Shown here in pieces: positions 18,198-29,895 of a DNA stretch of 64,000 nt. The translations under genes were made by a program, and so were the position numbers. The stretch spans positions 186,001 through 250,000 of the forward strand of contig DASXGW010000004.1 in assembly GCA_036488875.1 (NCBI GenBank), read 5' to 3'. Source of the stretch: Candidatus Baltobacteraceae bacterium. GTDB taxonomy: Bacteria > Vulcanimicrobiota > Vulcanimicrobiia > Vulcanimicrobiales > Vulcanimicrobiaceae. Positions within the stretch are counted from its first letter, which is position 1, and every line of letters begins with the position of its first letter. A model generated the notes under the pieces. It was not told the origin of the DNA and made no database searches. It saw only the letters and a list, made by a program, of their open reading frames with translations.

Positions 18198-21182
18198 ATG
18201 GTCGTACTTGCAGCTTATCTCTTGGCCGTAATTGCCGCCGTCGTTGCGGCGTTCGGAAATCTCCAGTACCGCGCCATCGGGCCGGCAATCGCCGGCGGAC
18301 GAGCGACCGCGGTCTCCGGCAGCGACCGCGATCCACTCTTGTATTATGCCGGTGGGGCCGGCGGAGGCGTCTTCAAGAGCGTCGACGGCGGCGCGTCGTG
18401 GCGTCCGGTGTTCGATCGCGAACGTGTAGCGCCGATCGGCGCGATCGCGATCTCGCCGCGCGACGACGCGGACGTATGGGTCGGGACCGGCGAGTCCAAT
18501 CCGCGCAACGACGTCGAACCGGGAGATGGAATCTGGCATACGACCGACGGAGGCAAAACGTGGCACTTCGCCGGGCTTGCCGGAGCGGGACAGATTTCAA
18601 ACATTTCGATCGATCCGCGCGATCCGCATACCGTAGTTGTGGGCGTGCTCGGCAACGCGTTTGCCGACAGCACGACGCGCGGCGCTTACGTTACGCACGA
18701 TGCGGGAGCGCATTGGCAGCATGCACTGTACGTGGGAGCGTCGAGCGGCGTCTCCGATCTCGTGCGCGTTCCGGGAAAGCCGAACACGCTTTTCGCGGGG
18801 GTCTACCAGTTTCGCAGGCAGCCGTGGATGTTGACCAGCGGTGGACTAAACGGCGGCATCTATCGGTCCGACGACGGGGGATCGACGTGGCGGAAGTTGA
18901 GCCGCAACGGTTTGCCGCCCGCACCTACCGGCCGCATTGGGCTCGCCGCGGCAACCGGTGGACGGATCTATGCGATCGTTCAATCTCGCGCCGGGGAACT
19001 GTGGCGCTCCGACGACGGGGGATCGACGTGGAGCAAAATGCCGCACAGTCACTACGTCGGCGACCGGTCGTTCTACTTTAGCCGCATCTTCGTCGATCCC
19101 GGCGATCGCAATCGGCTAATCGACGTGGGTCTGATCTTGTCGCGCAGCGATGACGGCGGGAAAAGCTTTCACGCGATTGCGACCAATGCCGGCTGGGACT
19201 ACCACCAAGCGTGGTGGTCGCCCGACGGCCGGCGCGTGATCGTCGCTAACGATGAAGGCATCGTCATGTCGGGTGACGGCAGCGCGAACTGGTGGCAACC
19301 CTACGACGTTCCCTTCGCACAGCCGTATCATATCGGTCTAGGCGATACGGCGCCGAACTATCGTGTGTGCGTCGGTTTGCAGGACGACGATACGTGGTGC
19401 GGCTGGTCGGAAGTGTTCAACGGTATCGGCATTTTGAACCGCGATTGGTCCACGGTCGGTCCGGGCGACGGTATGTGGGCGTTGGAGGACCCGACCGACA
19501 GTCACTTGATCTGGAGCACGACGACCAACAGCGATACGGGCCAAGTGTACCTTTTCGACGAGCGCACGCAGCAAGCGTCGGAGCTATCGCCGTACGCACG
19601 CTCCAATTCGGCTGCGCCGCACACGTTGAAATATCGTTTTAACTGGGATTCGCCGCTCGCATTTACCGTATCCGATCGTCCGAGCGTACTCGTCGGCGGT
19701 AACGTCGTTTTCGAAAGCCCGGATCGCGGTCAGACGTGGACGGCGATCAGCCCCGACCTCACGCGCAACGACAAATCGCATCAGCAAGCCTCCGGCGGTC
19801 CCATCGATTTGGATATTTCCGGCGCCGAAACGTCGGATACGATTCTCGACATCGAAACGACGTCGCTCGATCCCGCGGCGATATGGGTTGGAACCGACGA
19901 TGGTTTAGTGCAGCTCACGCGCGACGGCGGGACGCATTGGACCAACGTTACGCCGCGCGGAGTCGCACCCTGGGGGCGGTTTTCGACCGTCACGCCGGGC
20001 CATTTCTCGACTGCCACGGCATATGCAGCGTACGATCGGCATTTGGTTGGAGACGAGCGCCCGTACGTTTTCGTGACCGACGACTCCGCCGCGACGTGGC
20101 GCTCGATTTCGGGCGACTTGCCGAGCAACGTATTCGTGCGCGTCGTCCGCGAGGATCCGAAGAATCGCGATCTGCTTTACGCCGGCTCGCAGCGCGGCGT
20201 TTGGGTTTCGTTCGATCGCGGCGCGCACTGGCGGTCGCTGCGGCTCAACATGCCTGCCACCGCGATCTACGATCTCGAAATCCAACCGAAGACCGGCGAC
20301 CTGGTCGTTGCGGCGCACGGACGCGGCGTCTGGATCCTGGACGACGTTGCGCCCTTACGGGATCTCGCGAAAGCGGAAGCGTCCGCGGTGACGCTCTTTG
20401 CGCCGCGCGATGCCTATCGCATGTTTAACGGATCGCCCGTCAACGCGTTTCCTTGCTGCGGAGCACTTACCACCGCGACGACCGGATTGACGCTGCCCGA
20501 CAACGTTTTCGTCGGAGAGAATCCGAAGTATCCGGCATCGATTAGCTACTACTTAGCCAGACCGGCCGCGCGCCGGCCCACCATCGAGATCGTCGACGCG
20601 CGGGGGCGCCTCGTCCGGCATCTCAGCGGCGATGCCGTTCCGAACCGCGTTGGGATCAACCGAACCGGCTGGGACATTGGCGAGGACGGTCCGGTGAAAT
20701 GGTATGGAACCTTCAAGGAAAACCAGGGGCCGGATGCGGGCCCCGAGGCGCTGCCCGGAACGTATATCGTTCGGCTGCACGTCGACGGACGTGCGTACGA
20801 GCAGTCGCTGGTCGTATTAGCCGACCCGCGCGACGGCGACAGCACCGATCGTTACGCAAAGCGCTACGCCTTCTTGAGCGAGCTCTTTAGCGAGTTCTCT
20901 GCGATCGACAGGTGGCTCAACGAGATCGATGCCCGTCTGAAAACGGCGACGCCGTCACAGGCCGCTAAGCTGCGAGCTTTCGCAAGCGAACTCTCGTCTG
21001 CGCCGCGCAACGTCGAGGACCTCGGGGGCGCAACGGCACTGCGCAATCGTATCGGCGATCTGTTAGCACGCGTCGGAACGTCGTTACAAGCACCCAACGC
21101 GCCGCAGGCAGACGAAGCCGCCGATATCAAGGCGACCTTCGACGCTTTGTCGGCTCAACGCAGAGCCTTAGAAATTCCGTGA
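18198..21182 (+). CDS. Large sortilin/VPS10-like BNR (Asp-box) beta-propeller protein
   Basis: A 994-residue protein opening with a hydrophobic, signal-like segment (MVVLAAYLLAVIAAVVAAFG). Many Asp-box motifs (SxDxGxxW) follow, for example KSVDGGASW, HTTDGGKTW, RSDDGGSTW twice, RSDDGGKSF, ESPDRGQTW and VSFDRGAHW. They define two consecutive propellers up to about residue 730. The rest (VNAFPCCGAL, WDIGEDGPVKWYGTF, PGTYIVRLHVDG) looks like an FlgD/Ig-type sandwich plus a short helical tail. Related bacterial proteins are annotated as glycosyl hydrolase or sialidase-like, but the catalytic sialidase Arg triad was not identified. A secreted binding or xyloglucanase-like role is possible; the activity is unknown. 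Confidence 0.75.
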   Translation: MVVLAAYLLAVIAAVVAAFGNLQYRAIGPAIAGGRATAVSGSDRDPLLYYAGGAGGGVFKSVDGGASWRPVFDRERVAPIGAIAISPRDDADVWVGTGESNPRNDVEPGDGIWHTTDGGKTWHFAGLAGAGQISNISIDPRDPHTVVVGVLGNAFADSTTRGAYVTHDAGAHWQHALYVGASSGVSDLVRVPGKPNTLFAGVYQFRRQPWMLTSGGLNGGIYRSDDGGSTWRKLSRNGLPPAPTGRIGLAAATGGRIYAIVQSRAGELWRSDDGGSTWSKMPHSHYVGDRSFYFSRIFVDPGDRNRLIDVGLILSRSDDGGKSFHAIATNAGWDYHQAWWSPDGRRVIVANDEGIVMSGDGSANWWQPYDVPFAQPYHIGLGDTAPNYRVCVGLQDDDTWCGWSEVFNGIGILNRDWSTVGPGDGMWALEDPTDSHLIWSTTTNSDTGQVYLFDERTQQASELSPYARSNSAAPHTLKYRFNWDSPLAFTVSDRPSVLVGGNVVFESPDRGQTWTAISPDLTRNDKSHQQASGGPIDLDISGAETSDTILDIETTSLDPAAIWVGTDDGLVQLTRDGGTHWTNVTPRGVAPWGRFSTVTPGHFSTATAYAAYDRHLVGDERPYVFVTDDSAATWRSISGDLPSNVFVRVVREDPKNRDLLYAGSQRGVWVSFDRGAHWRSLRLNMPATAIYDLEIQPKTGDLVVAAHGRGVWILDDVAPLRDLAKAEASAVTLFAPRDAYRMFNGSPVNAFPCCGALTTATTGLTLPDNVFVGENPKYPASISYYLARPAARRPTIEIVDARGRLVRHLSGDAVPNRVGINRTGWDIGEDGPVKWYGTFKENQGPDAGPEALPGTYIVRLHVDGRAYEQSLVVLADPRDGDSTDRYAKRYAFLSELFSEFSAIDRWLNEIDARLKTATPSQAAKLRAFASELSSAPRNVEDLGGATALRNRIGDLLARVGTSLQAPNAPQADEAADIKATFDALSAQRRALEIP
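18867..18890 (+). repeat. 24-bp direct repeat inside the propeller gene, copy 1
   Basis: A 24-base word is identical to 19008-19031. Both encode the Asp-box SDDGGSTW in register, so it probably reflects recent blade duplication or gene conversion, not a mobile element. Confidence 0.8.
19008..19031 (+). repeat. 24-bp direct repeat inside the propeller gene, copy 2
   Basis: Second copy of the word at 18867-18890, 141 bases downstream and in the same reading frame, equal to 47 codons, about one propeller blade. Confidence 0.8.
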
Positions 21183-21217
21183 GGGCCCAACGACGGGCTG
21201 AAAACGACGGGTAGCCT

Positions 21218-21290
21218 GCGCCCGGTTCCTTCTGCCCTAGCCAAAGCGGAAACCGTCCAGAGCAGGGGAAACCTGCAACGAATTGGGCGC
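21218..21290 (+). promoter_or_regulatory. Possibly structured 5' leader of clpB
   Basis: Between the propeller gene and clpB, GCGCCC (21218-21223) can pair with GGGCGC (21285-21290). Inside are two small perfect hairpins: GCGG-AAA-CCGT (21246-21256, with one G-T pair) and GCAGG-GGAAA-CCTGC (21262-21276). No known riboswitch core was recognised, and no HAIR or CIRCE heat-shock operator was seen. A thermosensor or leader RNA is only a suggestion. Confidence 0.3.
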
Positions 21291-21313
21291 CTCGGCGGTA
21301 TTATGGAGCACAC

Positions 21314-23956
<2,643 letters not shown>

Positions 23957-25136
23957 CGGGCGCAATCCGACGCGGCCATGCGCCGCGTCGAACAGAATTT
24001 CGTCGCGGTTGTAAAACGTCAAACCGGTGTTGACCTCGGGCGTCTTTCCCGGCTTGGGCGTGGCTAAGTGAGCGGCGTTGTAGTTCGCGCTATAGCCCGT
24101 CGAAAACGAACCGATCGTCGTCCGGTCGCCGCGCGCGAGCGCAAACGCCAGGCCTTTCACGACGAACTCGCATCCGGCGGGCTGAGTCGGGATTGCAAAC
24201 GGCGTCTCCGTTTGGAATTCGACGTTGTGCGCGCCGGTGTCAAAGACCGTCGCGATGCACGCGCGCTTGACGTACGAGCCGATGGTATAGCAGAGATTGA
24301 CGTCGCGTTCCCAGCTGCGAGCGCCGTTGGGCAAGTCCGTCGCTAATGGCTTCGGCGACATTTTGACGTAGGTGAAGCCTGCCGTCGCCGCGTCCCGCGG
24401 GCCAAGCTGCAGCTCGTGCGGCGCGACGACGACGAATGTGGTCGCCCACGGCGCGATGCCGAAGAGCACGTTATATAAGACGACGGGGCCCGGCGGCGCG
24501 GTGGCCGGGGGCGAGGGCGATGGAACCAGCGCCGGTTCGATATCGGCGCCAAAGGTGCCGAACAGCGCGCGCCCCTCTTCCAAACACAAAACTCCCGCGT
24601 GATCGCGCGGGTGCCGCTTGTAGACGTTGGGGCAGTTTTGCGCCGTCACTTGCGCCGGGCAGCTTTTTGTCGCGCAGCCGGCGCCGTCGACGATGACGAC
24701 CGGCACGGATGCAGCGGTCAATCCATTTTCGAACGCAACGTTCGTGCGGACGACGGTCCCCTCGTAGACGATACCGCTGCTGTACGTATTGGTCGTGCGC
24801 AGATGCGTGCTCTTGTAGTTTTTGCGCGGACCGGCGGCGTTGAAATATACCCATAGACCCGACGACCCGGTGTCGAAGAGATACGGCAGCGGTGATCCGC
24901 CCGCGACTTGCAGGCGAAGGTTGAGTCCGGCTTTGTCGGCGCCGTTGACGTGTAGCGGCAACAGGCCGTGCGGCGCCGGCGTAGCCGCCGCGGACGAGAC
25001 CGGCTGTAGTCCTGGAACGATCCCGGAGTGCGTCGAGCAAGCGACGGCGCTTGCGAGGGCCAACACGGAAAACAGAGCTCGCGGTGAAGCTGCCATTGAT
25101 AGGTAATCGTCTGAGGCTCGCGCAAATTCACTGCTC

Positions 25137-26054
25137 GTGATTAAAGACACGGTCGTGCTTTTCAACGCCCGGGGCGAGCGCGTTGAGCTCTCGCCACTGG
25201 GCGCGGGCATCACCGGGATCTACGTGCGCGACCGTCAGGGCCGGGTGGGAGACGTTAGCGTCGACGAAGGCGGCAGCGCGGGTAAAGTAGTTGGCCGCTA
25301 CGCCAACCGGATTGCCGGCGCGCGCTTTGCGTTGGACGGCCGCGTCTACCAACTCGCCGCCAACGAAGGGGCGAACACGCTTCACGGCGGACCGGACGGC
25401 TTTACCAAACGCACCTGGAAAACCGGGGCGACGCGCACGTCGATCGACGGCAGCACGATGAGCGTGGAGTTCTCGCTCAACAGCCCGGCGGGCGATCAAG
25501 GCTTTCCCGGCAATCTCGGCTGCAACGTCGTGTATTCGTTCGACGACGAAGCGGCGCTGCGCATAGCCTACGGCGCGACCTCCGACGCGCCGACGGTCGT
25601 CAATCTCACCAATCACGTGTACTTCAATCTCAGTGGTTCCGTCAGTCCGAGCATCGCGACGCAGCAGCTCTGGATCGCATCGGACGAATACACGCCCGTC
25701 GACCGCGCAATGATTCCGACCGGTGAGATTTCGCCGATCGCCGGAACCGTGCGCGACTTTCGCAAGATGCGGCCGATCGGCAACGTCGCGTTCGACTGCA
25801 ACTTCGTCCTCGACGCGTTTACCGGCGATCTGCGCGTCGTGGCCGAGGCATTCGACGACGCTTCGGGACGCCAGCTGCGCGTCGAAACCACCGAGCCCGG
25901 ATTGCAGCTGTACACCGGCAAGGGCAACGCTTTCGCACTGGAAACGCAGCATTTTCCGGACTCGCCGAACCACCCAAACTTTCCCAGCACCGCGCTGCGG
26001 CCGGGTCAGCACTTCAAGTCGACGACGGTCTACCGGTTTACTACGAGCGACTAA
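25137..26054 (+). CDS. galM: Aldose 1-epimerase (mutarotase family)
   Basis: A 305-residue protein with the GalM fold motifs: GGSAGKVVGRYANRIAGARF, the catalytic-region LHGGPDGF, the His of TNHVYFNL and the C-terminal general-base region ETTEPGLQLYTGKGNAF. It interconverts alpha and beta anomers of aldohexoses. The GTG start at 25137 lies 40 bases from the divergent peptidase lipoprotein. The gene stands alone and no sugar-catabolic operon is nearby. It overlaps the convergent bipA end by 14 bases. Confidence 0.9.
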   Translation: MIKDTVVLFNARGERVELSPLGAGITGIYVRDRQGRVGDVSVDEGGSAGKVVGRYANRIAGARFALDGRVYQLAANEGANTLHGGPDGFTKRTWKTGATRTSIDGSTMSVEFSLNSPAGDQGFPGNLGCNVVYSFDDEAALRIAYGATSDAPTVVNLTNHVYFNLSGSVSPSIATQQLWIASDEYTPVDRAMIPTGEISPIAGTVRDFRKMRPIGNVAFDCNFVLDAFTGDLRVVAEAFDDASGRQLRVETTEPGLQLYTGKGNAFALETQHFPDSPNHPNFPSTALRPGQHFKSTTVYRFTTSD

Positions 26055-27867
26055 GTTCGCGTTTCTTGGCTCTGAGCCGGTCGCTCTCGTTAAGGATGCG
26101 CTTGCGCAAGCGGATCGATTGCGGCGTCACTTCGACGAGCTCGTCGTCTTCGATGAACTCGATCGCGCGCTCGAGCGATAACTCGTCGGGCGGCGCGAGC
26201 GCCACGTTTTCGTCGGAGCCGGCGGCCCGCATGTTCGTCAGCTTCTTTTCGCGCACGACGTTGAGCCCGACGTCTTTATCGTCGTTGGCGCGGCCGGCGA
26301 TCATGCCTTCGTAGACGTCGACGCCCGGCCCGATGAAGAACTCGCCGCGCTGCTCGACGCCCATCAGCGCATAACCCGTCGTGCGCCCGGTATGGGTGGC
26401 GACCAGCGCTCCGACGTTGCGGCCCGGCAGTTCGCCCTGCCACTCCTGATGATCGTAATACGTGTGTGACATCACCGCCGTACCGCGCGTGAGCGTCAAC
26501 AGCTCGCCGCGCAGGCCGAATATCGCGCGCGTGGGCATGGTGTATTCCAAGCGCCGCGACTCGCCGACGTTGATCATGTTCGACATCATCGCCTTACGCC
26601 GCCCGAGCGCTTCGATCACTGCGCCGGAGTACGTCTCCGGCACGTCGACGACCACGTACTCGACCGGCTCCCAGCGTTTGCCGTCGCGCTCGGTGACGAT
26701 GACCTGCGGTTTGGAGACCGCGAGTTCGTAGCCTTCCCGGCGCATCGTTTCGATGAGAATCGAGAGATGCAGCTCGCCGCGGCCGCGCACTTCGAACGTG
26801 TCCGCCGATTCGGTGTCGGCGACGCGCAGCGCGACGTTCGACTCGAGCTCGCGCATCAGTCGCTCGCGAATTTGCCGCGACGTCAGGTACTTGCCTTCGC
26901 GTCCCGCAAACGGCGAGTTGTTGACGGAAAAGAACATCGAGACGGTCGGCTCGTCGACCGCGACGGCGTGGATACCTTCGGGGGACGATGCGTCGGCGAT
27001 GGTATCGCCGATGTTGAGATCTTCAATACCCGAAACGCAGACGATGTCGCCGGCCGAGGCTTCCTCGACTTCGAGGCGCTCGAGCCCGGCGAACGTTAGC
27101 AGCGTGGTCAAGCGCAAGCCGCCGGCAACCGTTCCGTCGCGCGCGACCTTGGCGATCGGCGCGTTCACCGACGAGCTGCCGCGGAAGATGCGCCCGATGC
27201 CGATGCGTCCGACGTACTTGTTGTGGTCGATCGCCGAGATCAATAGCTGAAACGGGCCTTCCTCGGCGGGCGCGTCGGGAATGCGCGCGACGATCGTCTC
27301 GAAGAGCGGCTCCAACGAATCGCTGGATTCCTCGAGCGTACGTTTGGCGATGCCGGCCTTGGCGTTGGTGAAGAGCACCGGGAAGTCCGCCTGCTCGTCG
27401 TTGGCGCCGAGCTCGATGAAGAGATCGAAGGTCTCGTTGACGACCTCTTGCGCGCGCGCGTCCTTGCGGTCGATCTTATTGACCACCACGATGGCTCGCA
27501 GGTCGAGCTCGAGGGCTTTGCGCAGCACGAAGCGCGTTTGGGGCATGACGCCTTCGGCCGCGTCGACGAGCAGCAGCACGCCCTGCACCATCTGCAGCAC
27601 GCGCTCCACCTCGCCGCCGAAGTCGGCGTGGCCGGGCGTGTCGACGATGTTGAACTTGACCTCGCCGTGACGCACCGCGGTATTTTTGGCCAGAATGGTG
27701 ATGCCGCGCTCGCGTTCGAGCGGATTTGAGTCGAGAACGCGCGTGGCGACCAGCTGGCCCTCACGGAAGACGCCGCTTTGTTTGAGCATGGCGTCTACCA
27801 GCGTGGTTTTGCCGTGATCGACGTGCGCGATGATCGCGACGTTGCGAATGTCGGGTCGAGTTTTCAC
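26041..27867 (-). CDS. typA: Ribosome-associated translational GTPase BipA/TypA
   Basis: A 608-residue GTPase with [20 protein letters not shown] (G1), [21 protein letters not shown] (G3) and NKIDRKDAR (G4). The EF-G-like domains III and V follow, then the BipA-specific C-terminal domain ([41 protein letters not shown]). It acts in 50S assembly and stress adaptation. GTG 27867 is chosen because the conserved protein begins there; an upstream start at 27933 would run 53 bases into the preceding sensor kinase. The kinase stop lies 13 bases upstream, so they may share a transcript. Confidence 0.95.
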   Translation of the reverse strand: MKTRPDIRNVAIIAHVDHGKTTLVDAMLKQSGVFREGQLVATRVLDSNPLERERGITILAKNTAVRHGEVKFNIVDTPGHADFGGEVERVLQMVQGVLLLVDAAEGVMPQTRFVLRKALELDLRAIVVVNKIDRKDARAQEVVNETFDLFIELGANDEQADFPVLFTNAKAGIAKRTLEESSDSLEPLFETIVARIPDAPAEEGPFQLLISAIDHNKYVGRIGIGRIFRGSSSVNAPIAKVARDGTVAGGLRLTTLLTFAGLERLEVEEASAGDIVCVSGIEDLNIGDTIADASSPEGIHAVAVDEPTVSMFFSVNNSPFAGREGKYLTSRQIRERLMRELESNVALRVADTESADTFEVRGRGELHLSILIETMRREGYELAVSKPQVIVTERDGKRWEPVEYVVVDVPETYSGAVIEALGRRKAMMSNMINVGESRRLEYTMPTRAIFGLRGELLTLTRGTAVMSHTYYDHQEWQGELPGRNVGALVATHTGRTTGYALMGVEQRGEFFIGPGVDVYEGMIAGRANDDKDVGLNVVREKKLTNMRAAGSDENVALAPPDELSLERAIEFIEDDELVEVTPQSIRLRKRILNESDRLRAKKRELSRS

Positions 27868-27880
27868 GAAATGCTGCTGT

Positions 27881-29173
27881 TTATTGCTCGGTGGTGCGTG
27901 GTAGGGTGAACCAGAACGTGGTTCGCCGTCCACCTTCGCTTTCCAGTCCGATGGCTCCGTTCATCATCGTCACGAGCTCGCGACAAATGTAGAGTCCCAG
28001 ACCGGTCGAGCCGTTGTCGTACGTCAGCCGGCCGAAACGCTTGAACAGCTTCTCGGTGTCGCTGGCCGGGATGCCGATGCCCTCGTTGACCACGTACACG
28101 CCCATCTCGCGCTCGCCGACCGGCTTGATCTCGATATGGATCGGGCTATTGGGATACGAGTATTTCACGGCATTTGAGAGCAAATTCGCGACGATCTGAA
28201 CGAAACGACCTTCGTCGGCCAGAACGTTGGGCACCGGGTCGAGGTACGCGACGTTGAACAAACGGTCCGGGTGCTCGCTGCGCAGCCGCGCGATCGACTC
28301 CTCGATGATCGCGATCGGCGCGACGCTGGTCATGCGGAGCGAAAGTTGTCCCGCGTCCATCCGCGAGAGTAAAAGAAAATCTTCGAAGATGGTCGCGAGG
28401 CGTGTGGTAGCGCTGCCCAAGACGTTGAGCAACTCCTCGCGGCGCTCGCCGCCCATCGTTTCCCAATGCGTTTCCAGCAGCGACGTCGCGCCGCGAATCG
28501 CGGCCAGCGGCGAACGAACTTCGTGCGAGACCATGCCGAAAAACTCGTTCTGCAGCGCCACGTTTTCTTCGAGCAGCTGCCGCCGCTCGATTTCCGACAA
28601 GTGCGCGCGTGCGTTGGCCAACGCAAGGCCTACGAGGTTGACGAAGAGCTGCATCTGGCGAAGCGTTTCGATCGACGGCACCTTGCCGTCGACCGGTCCG
28701 TCGGTCGAAAGGTAGCCGAGCATGCCGCCGTCGCGATCCGGTAACACCAAGGTCAGCGAGTCGCGTTCGTGCCAGGCGTCGGGCGCCGTGCGCGGCTCGT
28801 GCCCGGTACTCTGTCCGAGATAGATGGAGCGCGCCCAGAACACTTCGCGTTCGGCCGGATTGTAGAAGCAGTTCGGCAGCACTTCGAACTCGGGAAGGAG
28901 CAGCGTTTTGATGTCGTTGCGAGCGATGCGCTCGCCGAGCCGTTCGCGAATGACCTGTTCGCCAAAGCCCAAAAGCACGCGGCGATAGAGGTCGCCGCCG
29001 GGTTCGTCAGCGGCAACGATCGTCACGAAACGCCAACCGAAGAGCGTGGCTACGCTTTGCGCGATCGACTCGAGTGGTGAAGTGATATCCTGGGTCTGCA
29101 GAATATCGTGCGTAATCGACAGCAGATGTTCGAGAAGATCGCCGCTAGCCGAGCGCCCCTGCGCGAGGTGCAT
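27881..29173 (-). CDS. GAF-domain sensor histidine kinase
   Basis: A 430-residue cytoplasmic kinase without obvious transmembrane segments. A GAF-like sensory domain spans about residues 15-190. HisKA carries the phospho-accepting His in MVSHEVRSPLAAI (near residue 215), and the HATPase domain has NLLSNAVKYS (N box), VNEGIGIPASD (G1) and GSTGLGLYICREL (G2). It should autophosphorylate in response to a soluble signal. No response regulator gene is adjacent, so it is an orphan kinase. It is followed closely by typA. Confidence 0.9.
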   Translation of the reverse strand: MHLAQGRSASGDLLEHLLSITHDILQTQDITSPLESIAQSVATLFGWRFVTIVAADEPGGDLYRRVLLGFGEQVIRERLGERIARNDIKTLLLPEFEVLPNCFYNPAEREVFWARSIYLGQSTGHEPRTAPDAWHERDSLTLVLPDRDGGMLGYLSTDGPVDGKVPSIETLRQMQLFVNLVGLALANARAHLSEIERRQLLEENVALQNEFFGMVSHEVRSPLAAIRGATSLLETHWETMGGERREELLNVLGSATTRLATIFEDFLLLSRMDAGQLSLRMTSVAPIAIIEESIARLRSEHPDRLFNVAYLDPVPNVLADEGRFVQIVANLLSNAVKYSYPNSPIHIEIKPVGEREMGVYVVNEGIGIPASDTEKLFKRFGRLTYDNGSTGLGLYICRELVTMMNGAIGLESEGGRRTTFWFTLPRTTEQ

Positions 29174-29194
29174 CTCCTCGGTTTCGCAGGGAAA

Positions 29195-29545
29195 CTAGAG
29201 CCTGCCTTCCTCCCGGTCTTGGCGGTCGAGATCCGAGCGGTGCTCGTCGAGCACGAACGCGTTGGCCCGCTCCCGGCTCGAGGGTGAGACGTGCCGGTCG
29301 AAATACGTCACCAGCTTCTCGTCGTCGGCCCCCTGAGAGATCAGGACGTCGAATGCGTCTTGCTTGACGCCGGCGCGTTCCAGAAAGCCGGTCGACAACG
29401 GACAGTAGCCCGTATAGTCGCCGCTGGTGCCGGCTTGTTCCGCACGGATCTTGTCTGCAAGGCGACCGAGCCAGGCATAATGCCCTAGCATCGAGCGGCC
29501 GCTGCGCGGCGGACTCTGGGAAAGATCAGGTACGGTCGTAACCAT
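29195..29545 (-). CDS. DUF5069 domain protein
   Basis: A 116-residue small protein. PDLSQSPPRSGRSMLGHYAWLGRLADKIRAEQAG and YTGYCPLSTGFLERAGV fit the DUF5069 family, a short conserved protein of unknown role. ATG 29545 was chosen since the family pattern starts right after it; upstream in-frame codons look non-coding. It lies 21 bases before the sensor kinase on the same strand and may be cotranscribed with it. Confidence 0.65.
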   Translation of the reverse strand: MVTTVPDLSQSPPRSGRSMLGHYAWLGRLADKIRAEQAGTSGDYTGYCPLSTGFLERAGVKQDAFDVLISQGADDEKLVTYFDRHVSPSSRERANAFVLDEHRSDLDRQDREEGRL

Positions 29546-29645
29546 AGTGGCCGCAGTTTTCCCACCGGGCCTGTTCATGAACCCGAGGGGGTTCTCAGCT
29601 TGCCGCGGGAGGGTATCCACAAGCGGCCTCTGCATACCCCCACGC

Positions 29646-29888
29646 ATGAACGACGCACAACGGCTGGCGACTGCGCTCAACGCCCACCTCAAGGCGCCGC
29701 AGTTTTCGAATCAGAAAGCGCGCGCGACCGCACGCCAAGAGCCGGCCGTCAACTGGCCCAAAACCAAGGCGCTCAATGAAGACTTCAATCCCGACGTCGA
29801 CGGCTACGAATCGTTCGCGATGAACGACGGCACCATTTGCGTCTGGAACCCCGGACAGTTCCGTTTCGCCGCCGGCAAAAACTCGTAA
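29646..29888 (+). CDS. Small hypothetical protein (80 aa)
   Basis: An 80-residue reading frame from ATG 29646 with ordinary codon use and a hydrophilic sequence (MNDAQRLATALNAHLKAP, ending VWNPGQFRFAAGKNS). I do not recognise a family. It is divergent from the DUF5069 gene and convergent with the beta-helix gene, where no competing reading frame looks better. Coding status is plausible but unproven. Confidence 0.5.
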   Translation: MNDAQRLATALNAHLKAPQFSNQKARATARQEPAVNWPKTKALNEDFNPDVDGYESFAMNDGTICVWNPGQFRFAAGKNS

Positions 29889-29895
29889 GAGAAGA

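Noticed and set aside
18867-19031. CRISPR-like or mobile repeat
   Set aside because: Only two copies, in frame inside a propeller gene and encoding the same Asp-box; explained by blade duplication.
21218-21290. Cobalamin riboswitch before clpB
   Set aside because: The ACCTGC word recalls the B12 box, but the rest of the conserved core is missing and the gene is unrelated to cobalamin.
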